NCBI GenBank assembly: GCA_047967505.1
Contig: CM106539.1
Length of the DNA stretch: 64,000 nucleotides
Strand: one strand, 5' to 3'
Source: Dipteris shenzhenensis
Taxonomy: Eukaryota; Polypodiophyta; Polypodiopsida; Gleicheniales
The notes under the pieces were generated by a model. It searched no databases. It was not told where the DNA came from and saw only the letters and a program-made list of their open reading frames with translations. The number at the start of each line of letters is the position of its first letter. The first letter of the stretch is position 1. Below, piece after piece: positions 11,853 to 22,560 of this stretch. A program made the translations under genes and the position numbers.

Positions 11853-12415
11853 ATATTGATGCATATCTTGATGTATATATTTATGCATACAATTTGGATT
11901 GATGGAGAAAATAGGCATGAAAACCATCTAAATTGGCTCTTGTCGTTCGATTTGATATAGGACATGATCCCACTGGGATTTGTAAGTCCAAAGATACGGG
12001 TCCTACTTTTAGGACCTGAATTCTTGAAATAGGTAGCTTGTCAATGTGCTGCCTATTTCATGCATTTAGGCCTCAAAAGTAGGACCTCATTTGGTCCTAC
12101 ATGGGGTCCTACTTTTGAGGCCTAAATGTATGAAATAGGCAGCGCATTGATGCGCTGCCTATTTTAGGCATTCAAGCCCTAAACGTAAGACCCCGTATCT
12201 TTGGAATTACAAATCCAAATGGGGTCATGTCATACATCAAATCAAATGACAAGAGCCAATTTAGATGTTTTCATGCCTATTTTATCAATTTAATAAAACT
12301 ATATGCATCAAATAATGTTGTTTATCAATTTTTGGCATACACCCCCAAAATCAAGACCCCCATTGGAAAGAAAGGTAAGGAACACAAATGCTTGTTCTTA
12401 TGTTTAGGAGACATT

Positions 12416-13030
12416 AAAAAAGAGGCCTAGTAGCCCAAAAATGGCAGAGCATCAATGCACTATCATTTTTGGGTTGCCAGGTCTCTTTTTTGTTGTCTTA
12501 CAAGCATACATATGGAGGTTATTATAGAATATAACTAAGAAGTAGTATTGAAGTAGCTCTACAATTTGGATGCATTAAGAGCATTCATATAGAAAGGAAG
12601 AATATAATAATTGAATACATTTTTTTTCAATACATATTGCTAGTGAGACTACCAAAAAGAGGCTTTACCCCTCACGATGTCTCTGGATACAGAATATGAG
12701 ATTGCTTGATGCTTGGATTGCAGTTGGAAACATTGCGTGGGCAAAGCCACTATATGCCTCAAGTGTTGGAAATTGATGTATGGCTCAAGTGCTAGAATGT
12801 GCAAATCATGGCCAAAATCAAGACCCCTTAGAGATTTCATGAGGGCTATCCTTTTACTACTACACACATCACCTTTAGTCGAGGGCAGAACCATTCGTCA
12901 TCATAGGCAGCAGGTTCATGGGACCCCATCCCATGATCTAAGGCATTATTCAAAGACAAAGTATTTCTGACCATTCCCAAGTTGAGTTTGCCAATTCCTA
13001 ATCTAATTGATTTCATTTACTGGACTTGCA
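12416..13030. other. non-coding; hairpin-family remnant
   Basis: 12440-12475 carries an imperfect relative of the arm palindrome (AGCATCAATGC context). The open frames at 12649-12970 overlap on both strands without domain features, so I call no gene. Confidence 0.35.
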
Positions 13031-13035
13031 ATGCT

Positions 13036-13152
13036 TGCAAAGCCCTTGCTTAAGCTTGAATGAGCCTCTTGATTTTGGGGGTATAATGGTCAAAAATGTT
13101 TTAACACGCCCAAAATCAAGAGGCTCATTCAAGCTTAAGCAAGGGCTTTGCA
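13036..13152. repeat. fold-back repeat with perfect 44 bp arms
   Basis: Arm 13036-13079 (TGCAAAGCCCTTGCTTAAGC...) is the exact reverse complement of 13109-13152, separated by 29 bp. It shares the Cs-and-TTTTGGG style of the neighbouring hairpin family; another relic with AGCGCATTAAGG follows at about 13187. Confidence 0.9.
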
Positions 13153-13296
13153 GGTCTTGTTTTTGGGTGGCAAAAGCACGAAAAATGATAGCGCATTAAG
13201 GTGTTGCCATTCTTATGCTTCCCCCCTCCAAAAACAAGACCCCCAAGCTATTCATTGGAGACACCAAAATGAGGAGAAGGATGACGTGAGGAGTAG

Positions 13297-13500
13297 AGGA
13301 GCTGGCCAATGAGGGGAGGGACAGCCTTGGAATTGCCAGCAACAAGCATGATGCAAGGAGGTGAGAAGGCAAAGAAGCAAGGAGGTGAGGAGGTGAGGAA
13401 GCAAGGAGGCGAGGAGGCAAGAGGCAGTCTTGAAGGGCAACAAGAGGGTGGAGGTGGCCGAAAGAGTAAGCAAGAAAGGGAGGGATGGAGATTACTTGTA
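13297..13500. repeat. GA/GGAGG-rich low-complexity tract
   Basis: Repeats of GGAGGTGAGGAGG and GAAGCAAGGAGGCGAGG. Frames on both strands are open only because of the bias. Confidence 0.6.
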
Positions 13501-13559
13501 GGAAATGCTTGGATTAATGCTACAAATGCCATTTTTTTTGTGTGTTTTGCAGCATGAAA

Positions 13560-15450
13560 TTTTTATGGAATTTTTCTTTTAAAAAATACAACATTGTTGT
13601 GATTAATTGCGCTACAAACAACTCAAGCTGTAAAGCACCATGGATTAGTACAACAATATACATCACAAATGGATGCATACACTCATATACATCACTAATG
13701 GATGCATACACTTATACTCACATCAATTTCCAATATTGTATTAGATGGACCCTTAGCATATATGTGTGCATAGAAGACCATTTCCTACATTGATCCCTGA
13801 TTTCATAGTTAAATTATTCCCTTTCTCACATTCTAACATGTGAAGATTTAATGTACATGCATTATGGGCACATTATATTGTAGTTTATGACTAAACTTTT
13901 TTATGAATGCATGATACTTGTATATGGTCAAGGAAGGTATATTATCATTTTTGAATGACATTACTCTATGCTCCATTTTATCCTATATTAGAAACTATGA
14001 TCACTAGATATTACATAAATGTATTGCTCCATTATATCCTATACTAAAAACTATTTTGACCCAAATACATAATGCCAATTGAGGTTAGTACTGATGACAA
14101 GTGATGAAAACAATCTAATGGTATGAATGAAATCTTGTAAATTTTGGATATATAATATGGGTACTATGTTGATTGAGCTATTTTTCTAAGGGAATATTTT
14201 CAACTTAATTACTAAATACATACTTACAATGGTGACCTGATTCCCATCTATATGTATAATCAAGTTTTACTTTGTGTTAAAAAAAAAGCTTTTGTATAAG
14301 GTTAAAATTCGAATAGTATTTATATTTGTTTAAGACTACCCATTGAGCTGGCTCCTATCCTTATATTGAACATGATAATGTTCATAAAGATTTTATGAAT
14401 ACAAATAGATAGCATTGGCTCTCTTTTTAGTGGTTGGGAATGAACCCTAAAAGTACCCTAAAATGACCATGTATTCCCTTATTTGTAGCATGGAAGTGAT
14501 CATGGTAGAGTGGAATAATCCCTATTTTGCTGGTTGGCAGATACACCATGGTATAGATCCGAATAGATATTTGGTTTTTTGCTTCAACTTGCTTGACTAG
14601 ATTTCCTTGATGATTGTTCGATTGTGCATGATGAGTAGTCACTGGCTTAACTGATGCATTAAGTGCAATGTTTTCCTTAAAGTTTTTCATACTACAAGAT
14701 ACGAGTTTGCTTATACGGGTGGAAATAGAAGCTTGTTAATGCCTGGTGCATATTTTCCATTAGATGCAATAGGATACTAGTTACAGAGTGTCTTTGCCAA
14801 TTATTTCACTTGAATCATGCTCCTCTTATGCTTGAGTTTGTGGTAACATATTGAGTTTAACATAATAGTCTACAGGATACTAGATGAGCACTCAACATAG
14901 TGGTTAGATGCATTCATTTCTAGTTCCGATAGAACTATCATTCAGACATTGGTCATAATAGAAGTATGGAGGGCTAAAATCCTTTTTTGGCTCCCTAAGT
15001 TTTTTAAAGCATGGTATTGTCCAGATTACATAGGTATTTTCACTAAGCAAAATTAATCCTTATGATGAAAATGTGTTTTTTTTCTTTTGACATAGTTAGT
15101 TCTGTTTCCATGTTTTTGAATCGAATGTATGGATGATCTTCTGCAAGCATAAAAGACATGATATGTATACGTAGCACATGATCATGTTTACATATTTTCA
15201 GTCATATATTCTACATTGTGATCTATCATTATCTTGCTATGTGGATGTTCAATCTGAGTAGTGTTTGCTGCTTTTGACTTCTTAGATTCTTAGCTTATAA
15301 GCACAAAAAGCATACCAACCAAACATGCTACCACCCACATAGAATATTCCATTACTCTCACAGTCCTAAAGTCTTTAACTCCTTTTCACTATGCTGGGCA
15401 TTTTCATCTTTGTCTCCTCACTTACCCTATTGTCTAGAGTCCCAATCTGC
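13560..15450. other. AT-rich intergenic, no gene seen
   Basis: No frame with domain features. The longest (14427-14690, minus) has no recognisable content. Confidence 0.4.
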
Positions 15451-15453
15451 ATG

Positions 15454-15796
15454 GCACATGAAAAGAAACCCCCAATCTGGCCACAATGGCAATTTGCTTG
15501 TGTTGTGTGCTAGCCTTTGATGAAATTATAGATCTTTCCAAGTATAGTTTATCAGGCAAGGGAACAAGATGAAGAGGAAGAGAGGATTACTATCTCCTAA
15601 GTGTACAGGAGATCTATAATTTTATGGAAGACTATGTTATGTGTGCTAGCCTTTGATGAAATTATAGATCTTTCCAAGTACACTTTGGCACTGCAATGGA
15701 TGAGAGGATTACAAAGAATATTACTATCTCCTAAGATGGTATGGGAGATATCTATAATTTCATGGAAGGCTATATAGTGGGTTTCTTTTCATGTGC
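15454..15796. mobile_element. MITE-like fold-back element with 18 bp perfect terminal inverted repeats
   Basis: GCACATGAAAAGAAACCC at 15454-15471 is the exact reverse complement of 15779-15796. Inside, TAGCCTTTGATGAAATTATAG occurs twice (about 15511 and 15651) and alternates with its approximate reverse complement (GATCTATAATTTTATGGAAG, and TATCTATAATTTCATGGAAG), so the whole 343 bp can fold. A target duplication is not obvious. Confidence 0.55.
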
Positions 15797-16004
15797 TAAA
15801 GATGTGGACTGTCATATGCTAGTTAGGACCTGAAGTATGATGCTAGGACTAGTTAATGCTAGTATACTAGTAGTTAATGAAGATGTGGACTATCATATGC
15901 TAGTATATGCTACTTAGGACTAGTTAATGCTACTTAGGAGCTGAAGTATGATGCTAGGGACTTGTTTTTGAAGTCCTTGAAAACAATCGTCATATCAAAA
16001 GCTT

Positions 16005-16215
16005 TTTGCCCAAGTCCTTTACATGTGCTTTGGTAGTGCTTTGCATGTGCTTGTTACTGCTTTGCCAGTGCTTTACGACTACTTGGGCTTTTCTTGACTA
16101 CTTTATGGGTGCTTTTCCACTACTTTCTACTTGTAATGTGCTTTGCATGAAATTTACAAGTTCTCTATATGTGCTTTGTGATTACTTTACAAGTTCTCTT
16201 GATGTCCATGGAGTG
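16005..16215 (+). repeat. TGCTTTG-rich minisatellite block (forward orientation)
   Basis: Words such as GTGCTTTGGTAGTGCTTTGC and TACTGCTTTGCCAGTGC match the block at 2560-3970 in the same orientation. Confidence 0.65.
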
Positions 16216-16490
16216 CTTTACATATGTGCTATGATTTCTATTCCATAGAGTGACTTCTATCCATGATTTCTGTCCAACTATGCTCCCTTTGTTTTGTGCA
16301 TCGACATAGGTTGAGTTCTTTCAACGATTCAAAGAAAAAATTCTAGAGATCAGGATTCAGCAATGATAGTTTGAGTGCTTGAAGCCCTATTTTGTTAAAA
16401 AGATGAAGGACAGGTACACATGCTGTTGCATTTATCATCTACAAATGTGTTTTTTATAGGATGCAGTCAACTAGTTGAGGACCCAGAGTT

Positions 16491-16860
16491 TTGGGATACA
16501 TGGAACATGCTGCAATTGTGTTTATAAGGTATGTGGAAATAGCAAAGGGGAGTGGCTGCAAAGCTGTTCAACATGCTAACATGGGTGTCACTAGTCTTTG
16601 GAATTCTGTGTTGTGCCCTAAACCTCTTGAAGCCTACCACCATCGTGGGTGTCTTTTGGGTGACTACAAAAAATGTGGCCCACTCAAAATGTCATGCTAC
16701 GCACACGAGATGAATTTGTTTCCAGAAAGTTGATGGTGAAGGTCTTCCAGAATGTGGACACAGGAACCAGAAGCAATCAGCTCCACAATTGGGGGAGGAT
16801 TACCAAAAAGCGAGCAGAGAAAAGTGAGCAGCCCCAAATAAGCGAGCAAGATTAAATAGG
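16491..16860 (+). pseudogene. fragment of the DFAENY/SDGCGGQFK DDE-like family (Cys-rich module)
   Basis: The frame from 16491 reads LEAYHHRGCLLGDYKKCG then LKMSCYAHEMNLFPES and a stop at about 16731-16733. The next frame continues KVFQNVDTG. The layout H-x3-C-x4-5-(C/Y)-x2-C-G followed by a Val/Trp-containing strand parallels FHSLDCVEGRCTLCG at about 37464-37508 in the larger locus. It is a broken piece without the nuclease core, flanked by TGCTTTG-type repeats on both sides. The family link rests on this short motif only. Confidence 0.4.
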
Positions 16861-17084
16861 TTTCAAGCGAGCGAGAACCTCATCCAGCATCTTATTCCTC
16901 TCAATATCATTGGAACAATTAATGTGATCATAAGCAAATTAAACATATTCCAACAACGAAGGCATGCCTGAAACTCACAATTAACTTCTCTTTCATCCCC
17001 ATACTATCAATTTGAGTGGTTGTGGAGAGGTAGAGACACAACAATACATAAAATTGCACATGCAAATAACATGCCAAAACACAT

Positions 17085-18560
17085 ATAGAGCTTTTCTAAA
17101 ACACCACCAAACCAATCACAAAAGCAAGCAGTGAAAAAGCACCACTAAAGCATTGTCATAGCACTAAAAAGCACATGTAAAACACTCCTCAAATAGAAAG
17201 TAGTGGGCAAGCAACCACAAATCAATGTTAAAGTACTCATAAAGTAGTCAAGAAAAGGACAAGCAGTCATGAAGCACATCCAAAGAAGTAACAATCACAT
17301 GCAAAGCACTGCCAAATCACATGTAAAGCTCTATCAAAGCACATGTAAAGCACTCTTCAAATAGAAACCAATGGACACGTTGCCACAAATCATGCAAAGC
17401 ACATTACAAGTGGAAAGTAGTAGAAAAGCACTCATAATGCAGTCAAGAAAAGGACAAGCATTCATAAAGCACTACCAAAGCAATAACAAGCACATGCAAA
17501 GCACTGCCAAAGCACATGTAAAGCTCTGCCAAACCACATGTAAAGCACTCTTCAAATAGAAAGTAGTGGACAAGAAGCCACAAATCAATGTTAAGGCACT
17601 TTCAAAGTAGTCACAAAAACTTACAAAGAACTTGTAAATTTGTTGCAAAGCACATTACAAGTAGAAAGTAGTGGAAAAGCACTCATAAAGCAGTCAAGAA
17701 AAGGACAAGCAGTCATAAAGCACTGCCAAAGCAGTAACAATCACATGCAAAGCATTGCAAAAGCAGTGCCAAAGCACTAACAAATAATCAAAAAATCAAG
17801 CTGTCAAAAAGCAATTTTTAAAACAAAAGCAGTGGTAAAGCAGTCACTGAGCAATTCTTAGCAGAATCCAAAAAGTCAAAAGCACATGCAAATAACATGC
17901 CAAACCACATACAGAGCTTTACTAAAACACTACCAAACCAATCACAAAAGCAAGCAATGACAAAGCAGCACTAAAGCATTGTCATAAAACTGAAAAGCAC
18001 ATGTAAAGCACTCCTCAAATAGAAAGCAGTGGAGAAGCAGCCATAAATCAATGTTAAAGTACTTTCAAAGCAATCACAAAGCACATACAAAAAACTTGTA
18101 AATTTCATGCAAAGCACATTACAAGTAGAAAGCAGTTAAAAGCATTCATAAAGCAGTTAAGAAAAGGACAAGCAATCATAAAGCACATGCAAAGCTTGCC
18201 AAAGCAGTCACAAAGCATTGCTAAAGCAGTCACAAAGCATTGCCAAAGTAGTCACAAAGCATTGCTAAGTCACTGACAACCAATCAAAAAACCAAGCTAT
18301 GCAAAAGCAATTTTTAAAAAGAAAGCAGTGGTAAAGCAGTCTCACTGAGCATGACTCCAATACCTTAGAAGCTTCTAAAGTGAAAAGATAGCTCTTAATC
18401 ACTTGCAAGATCACTTCTAAAGTGATAGACCCAATTGGGCACATGTGAAAATACTTCTAACATTGCTAAAGCACATGCAAAGCACACTGTAAAGCATAAG
18501 CAGAAACTAGTCACAAACCATTATCAAAGCATTTACAAGAGAAGCTATGAGTGACACAGC
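17085..18560 (-). repeat. TGCTTTG-rich minisatellite block (reverse orientation)
   Basis: Reads on the plus strand as AAAGCAGTCACAAAGCATTG, AAGCACATGTAAAGCACTC and similar, i.e. the reverse complement of the blocks at 2.6-4.0 and 16.0-16.2 kb. Longer sub-repeats recur, for example AAATAGAAAGTAGTGG and AAGCAGTCAAGAAAAGGACA. Confidence 0.75.
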
Positions 18561-18689
18561 CCCACAAGAGGACTAATCGGCATTGCAAAGCAGTCCAATA
18601 GAAGATCCACTTGAATGTGTGATTCCTTAACTTGGAGTCTACATGGCTCCAAGCAGTCACATAGCAGTGAGAATGCAACCTCACATCAA

Positions 18690-18850
18690 CTCATCATGGC
18701 AAAAACCAGTCTAGAAGTAGTTCATTATGGCAAAAAGCAGTCTAGAAGCAATTCATTGTGGCATAAACCAGTCTAGAAGCAGCTCATCATGGCAAAAACT
18801 AGTCTAAAAGTAGTTCATCATGGCAAAAACCAATCTAGAAGCAACTCATT
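18690..18850. repeat. about 38 bp tandem repeat, four to five copies
   Basis: CATGGCAAAAACCAGTCTAG, followed by AAGTAGTTCAT or AAGCAACTCAT, recurs from about 18698 to 18845. Confidence 0.7.
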
Positions 18851-18965
18851 ATGACTCATATGAGGAATCATGGGGAGGCGAATCTAGACCTGAGGTTCCT
18901 CAAGAAGATGGATTGGGTGCTTCACATAGGTTTTTCTGTTTATCCTCTTTCTACAACCATCTTTC

Positions 18966-19373
18966 TTATTGGGGGACACCCATGATTCCTAAGTCCAAAA
19001 TGCAGACACAATATCTTGAACCTCCTGTGTAATGTTCTTGCATCATTTTTGTTGTCTTTGGCAGGAGGATAGTGACAACATTCCCTGTTCTTTGATTGGC
19101 AATTGAGATTTTGCAGAGTAGAAGTTTCTCCTGTGGTGGACACCCAAAAGTTTGGAAGCCTTTGGAATGTAGAAATCTTCGCATTCTTGCCCATAAATAT
19201 TCATCAAATTCATCATGGCTCCATGGTTGTTTGACATGGGTTAAGGTGTTGCATATATTGGTTACGATTGCTTCCTGCAACAACTGAACTTCTTTGTTGG
19301 CACTATGCAAATGCTTGATATTGGGATGAAACAAGATTTGCGTGAAGATATCCTTTTTGGTTTCTGAGTCCAT
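18966..19373 (-). CDS. hypothetical 135-residue ORF
   Basis: An ATG-initiated, uninterrupted minus-strand frame encodes a mixed-composition protein (start MDSETKKDIFTQILFHPNIK). It includes EYLWARMRRFLHSKGFQTFGC and TGNVVTILLPKTTKMMQEHY. Composition looks protein-like rather than repeat-derived, but I recognise no domain. There is no partner gene nearby, and it may be an exon or a fragment of a decayed gene. Confidence 0.3.
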   Translation of the reverse strand: MDSETKKDIFTQILFHPNIKHLHSANKEVQLLQEAIVTNICNTLTHVKQPWSHDEFDEYLWARMRRFLHSKGFQTFGCPPQEKLLLCKISIANQRTGNVVTILLPKTTKMMQEHYTGGSRYCVCILDLGIMGVPQ

Positions 19374-19379
19374 TCCTCT

Positions 19380-20145
19380 TATTTGTTCTTAAAAGAAGGA
19401 AAGAACCTCCTTTGCTATCTTTTGTCTCTTGTCCATGTTAGATACAACATTTTCATGATCTGCCATAGCTTGTTGTGCCCTTGCTTTCTATTGTTGCTTT
19501 CTTTTCTTTGTAGCCTTGTACTCTCTACTAGCGTCTACCTCTTTTTCTTGACAGGTCAGTTGCGTCAATGTCTCTACATTAACATCCTCAAGTCCCAGAG
19601 ACAAATAAACTAGACACAGCTATAAAAAGTATCATAAAGCATCGCCACCTGCCCTCATTTACAATGTCATTTGAGAAATAGAAAAGCAAATGTGTTTCCT
19701 ACAGAGGCACATACCATTTTTTATAGGAAATCTAAGTATGAACTTTGATGGTCCTAGGGACGTTGTTAATTCAGTAGGAGTGCTTGCAAATATTTAGTTA
19801 GTTTGAAGTGTTGCTACTCTGCTCTAGTCTCAAGTTGATTTGTTCCTTGCTGTGTAGTGGAATTCGCACACTCCACTCCATTCCATTCAGGATCTCACCT
19901 CTTCCAGCATCTGTTTGAAGTGATGCTACTCTGAGGTTGTTTACGAGAGATAGAATGCAAAGAAAGAACCAAGAGCACCGATGAGAGAGAGAGAGAGAGA
20001 GATTCCAGGTTACATATTCAAAGCGGGAGGTTTTAGAGAGGGAGGTTTCAGAGAGAGAGAGGTTTCAGAAAGAGAAGCGAGACTAGCAGTTACAGCGTCT
20101 TTGTTAGTTACACATCATGGATGTGGGACGTGGCTTTTATTTTTA
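19380..20145. other. intergenic, with (GA)n microsatellite
   Basis: A (GA)n run lies at about 19983-20001 followed by GAGAG-rich text to 20075. No supported gene. Confidence 0.5.
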
Positions 20146-20149
20146 AATT

Positions 20150-21153
20150 TTGCGTGATGCAGCTGGTAATCCCCACCACTACCAGATCAATCAAGACATG
20201 GTATGGGCAATATTCAACCTACTAGTGGTGGCAAAGAAATATTCCAAGAAAAGGAAGAACCTCGACTCTCTAAAGATGGTATGTCCCTATGATTGCCACA
20301 AGTGCAGAGGCCGCATGCAGTTCACCACCATCTACAAGCTCGAGGTAGAATGCCCAACAAGAGCCCTACAATGGCTCATTCAAGTGAAGCACATGGGTCA
20401 TCATCAATTCATTGTGCCCAATATCTTCTTGAGAATAGTGAACCTTCAGGTGACGAACTGGGCTGACTACTACTATAGCCAGATGAGAGATGATCTCACC
20501 ACCCACAGGGACGTCATCAACAATCCCATGTTGTACATGCCGGTCCTCTATTACTTGAAAAGTTAGCATCCGTCAATCGGCTTCGGACTCGTCGAGAAAT
20601 CTGCCATCCATCCCATATAGACCGAGCAGGAAGAGACAAAAACGAGGCCCAAGAGAGCAAGGACAACACCAAGTGCCACTCTGGTCAACCAGGTACAACT
20701 AGAACCAAGTCAGTCACTCAACCAATATGAGGGGAGCAGTTGCACGAAATCATGCAACAACAACTACACATGCAACGATTAGGTCCTCAAGATAAGGGCA
20801 AACAGGTGCAAGGAGGGCCTCTTCTCATTGAAGACCTCCAAGGCGATGACACCATCAAAATCGGCCTCCATACAGGAGCCGAAACTATGCCGACAACCCC
20901 CGCTACACCCTTCATCTTAGTCTCCACCACCCCTCAGGAGACAGCATCCTTTGCCACACGCACCTCTTCCATGCCATGGTCAGGCCTAGCAGAGGCCATA
21001 CAATTTTGCAGCGCATCCCAATATAGGGCAACAGGAGGCTATAGCCATATGACGGCAGAACAGTTGTCATGCGTCGACGTCATGGAGATGAACCTCTTTG
21101 AAGCCATGGCACAATTGCCTCGAGTCACTCGCACGATCTTACAAAGGAGGTAG
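20150..21153 (+). pseudogene. unrecognised decayed coding region (possible retroelement gag)
   Basis: The first frame (to 20566, 138 residues) contains VCPYDCHKCRGRMQF, a CX3CX2C cluster. After a stop and a frame change, 20740-21153 encodes a Gln/Thr-rich segment (MQQQLHMQRLGPQDKGKQVQ, then TPATPFILVSTTPQETASF). Further open pieces run on to about 21640 with several stops. The order, an ordered domain followed by a Gln/Thr-rich linker, and the LTR-like promoter downstream suggest a retroelement structural gene, but no zinc knuckle, protease or RT confirms it. Confidence 0.35.
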
Positions 21154-21899
21154 GAGCAAGCCTCACAACTCTCCTCCAAACTCATCTAGCCTAGCTCTCG
21201 GCACAGGAAAGCCAGTCAACAATGGTCGTAGCTCAAGCAACGGGCCATGTTGCACTAACTCGAGCCAATGAATATCGAGCTAAGTGGAAAAGCTCAATCT
21301 CACTCTGATGAAAGTCAAAGATGACCTCACCACCAGCGTATCTCTGGTCCAGATGTTTATGGAATAGTCAAAAAAGGCAGAATCAGCCCTACGCACAACG
21401 CTGGAGTAGCAAGCATAGGTAGAGCAGCAGTACGCCCATACCCAAACAACCCATGACCAACAGATCCGCTCCCTACAAGATCTCCTGGCACAAGAGAGGA
21501 GCCTCACAGTCTCCCTCTAAGAAGAAATCGAAAGACAGCGCACCACTGGCCACTCGAAAGAGTCAGGGTTGGAAGACCACAAGCAGCAGGAGTTCACAAT
21601 GTACCGGGAGGTGTTTGCACAGTTAGCCACGTATACACTTGCACCACGAACCATCACCCAAACCCTCCAAATGCACTAGAACAAGGAGATGCAAACTTCT
21701 GGGCCACGAAGAGTGCATGCACCTTGCACTTTTTAGCTCCACATCCATAGGAAATAGCGACACTGGTCAATGAAAATAGCCCGAAAGAAATACAGCTCAA
21801 ACTCAGGGAGTTTGTTCCCCAAATATTCCAAAGAAAAGGCTTCCTAGCAACATTCAAGATTAGTTTTGAGTGTCTCACGGAAGCCTAACCTTGTCATTC

Positions 21900-22560
21900 C
21901 AGGTTTTGAGCCGCGTTCATGAGGTCCGAATCCTAAACGGGTAAAGGTGTGAGGGTGCTCAGGGAGTTTGAGCCCCAAATCATCCGAGCCTAGGAGTGGC
22001 AAGGCTAACACAAGTGCTATTTGGGAACCGGTTAGGACCACCTCCTAATTCTAGGTTTGTCCCAAGCGCTATCTCCGCTAGTAGGGAGAGTCGGTAAGAA
22101 TAGCAATATGCCTTGGCGCCCTACGAGCCTAAGAGCCCATGGTTGATTGTAAAGTGAGGGAGAGTGCTAAAAAGGAAAAGGGTTGGCCCTCCCTTCAAAA
22201 GGTGACTTGTATAAAAGGCCAAAAGTTTGACTTTGGTCTTCATTGTTGTTTGCACAAGCTTGAATACAAGCTCCCTCTTCTCTTCTAAGAGAGTGTTTTG
22301 GGTGTTCTCTTGTTTCCATTGTAGTGCCTTTGTGGTTGTCACTCTATCCCACTTCACTCCCTTCTCCTTCTTCCCTTCCTCCTCCTGCCTTCTCCCTCCT
22401 CTTTTGAGTGACACTTGTAGACAGCTTGTGCTATGCATTGCTCCCACAAGGAGTAGACGGGAGTGGAAGCTCCGTCGGCATATCTTCAACCACCCCATGA
22501 CACGTGAGTCACCGCTGACACCACACTACAGTTGTTTTGAAGGCAGGAATGGACATGGTG
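21900..22560 (+). promoter_or_regulatory. LTR-like promoter region
   Basis: TATAAAAGG at 22210-22218 is followed by a T/C-rich leader (22300-22400). This is the appearance of an LTR U3-R-U5. No second copy of the region was found in the window, so the LTR reading is tentative; a host promoter is possible. Confidence 0.3.

Larger units (their letters stand above)
7750..12415. repeat. tandem array of hairpin-plus-microsatellite units (about 705-830 bp, six units plus partial ends)
   Basis: Six hairpin bodies lie at 8238-8625, 8961-9347, 9665-10052, 10371-10757, 11198-11585 and about 11903-12289, all in one orientation. Start-to-start spacings are 723, 704, 706, 827 and 705 bp. Between hairpins comes a conserved linker (AATGTTGTTGATCAATTTTT, CAAAATCAAGACCCCCATTG, ACACAAGTGCTTGTTCTTAT) and then a variable microsatellite built from ATGT, GT, AT and CT. 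A linker-only partial unit starts at about 7848 and another ends at about 12415. All apparent ORFs here are Tyr/Ile/Met/Cys/Val or His/Thr repeats from the microsatellites and are not genes. Confidence 0.92.

Noticed and set aside
7504-11960. Many ORFs of 60-140 residues
   Set aside because: They are translations of ATGT, GT and AT microsatellites or of the hairpin arms, on both strands at once.
13196-13560. Leu/Pro/Ser-rich and Gly/Glu/Lys-rich ORFs
   Set aside because: Products of the GGAGG-rich tract read on opposite strands.
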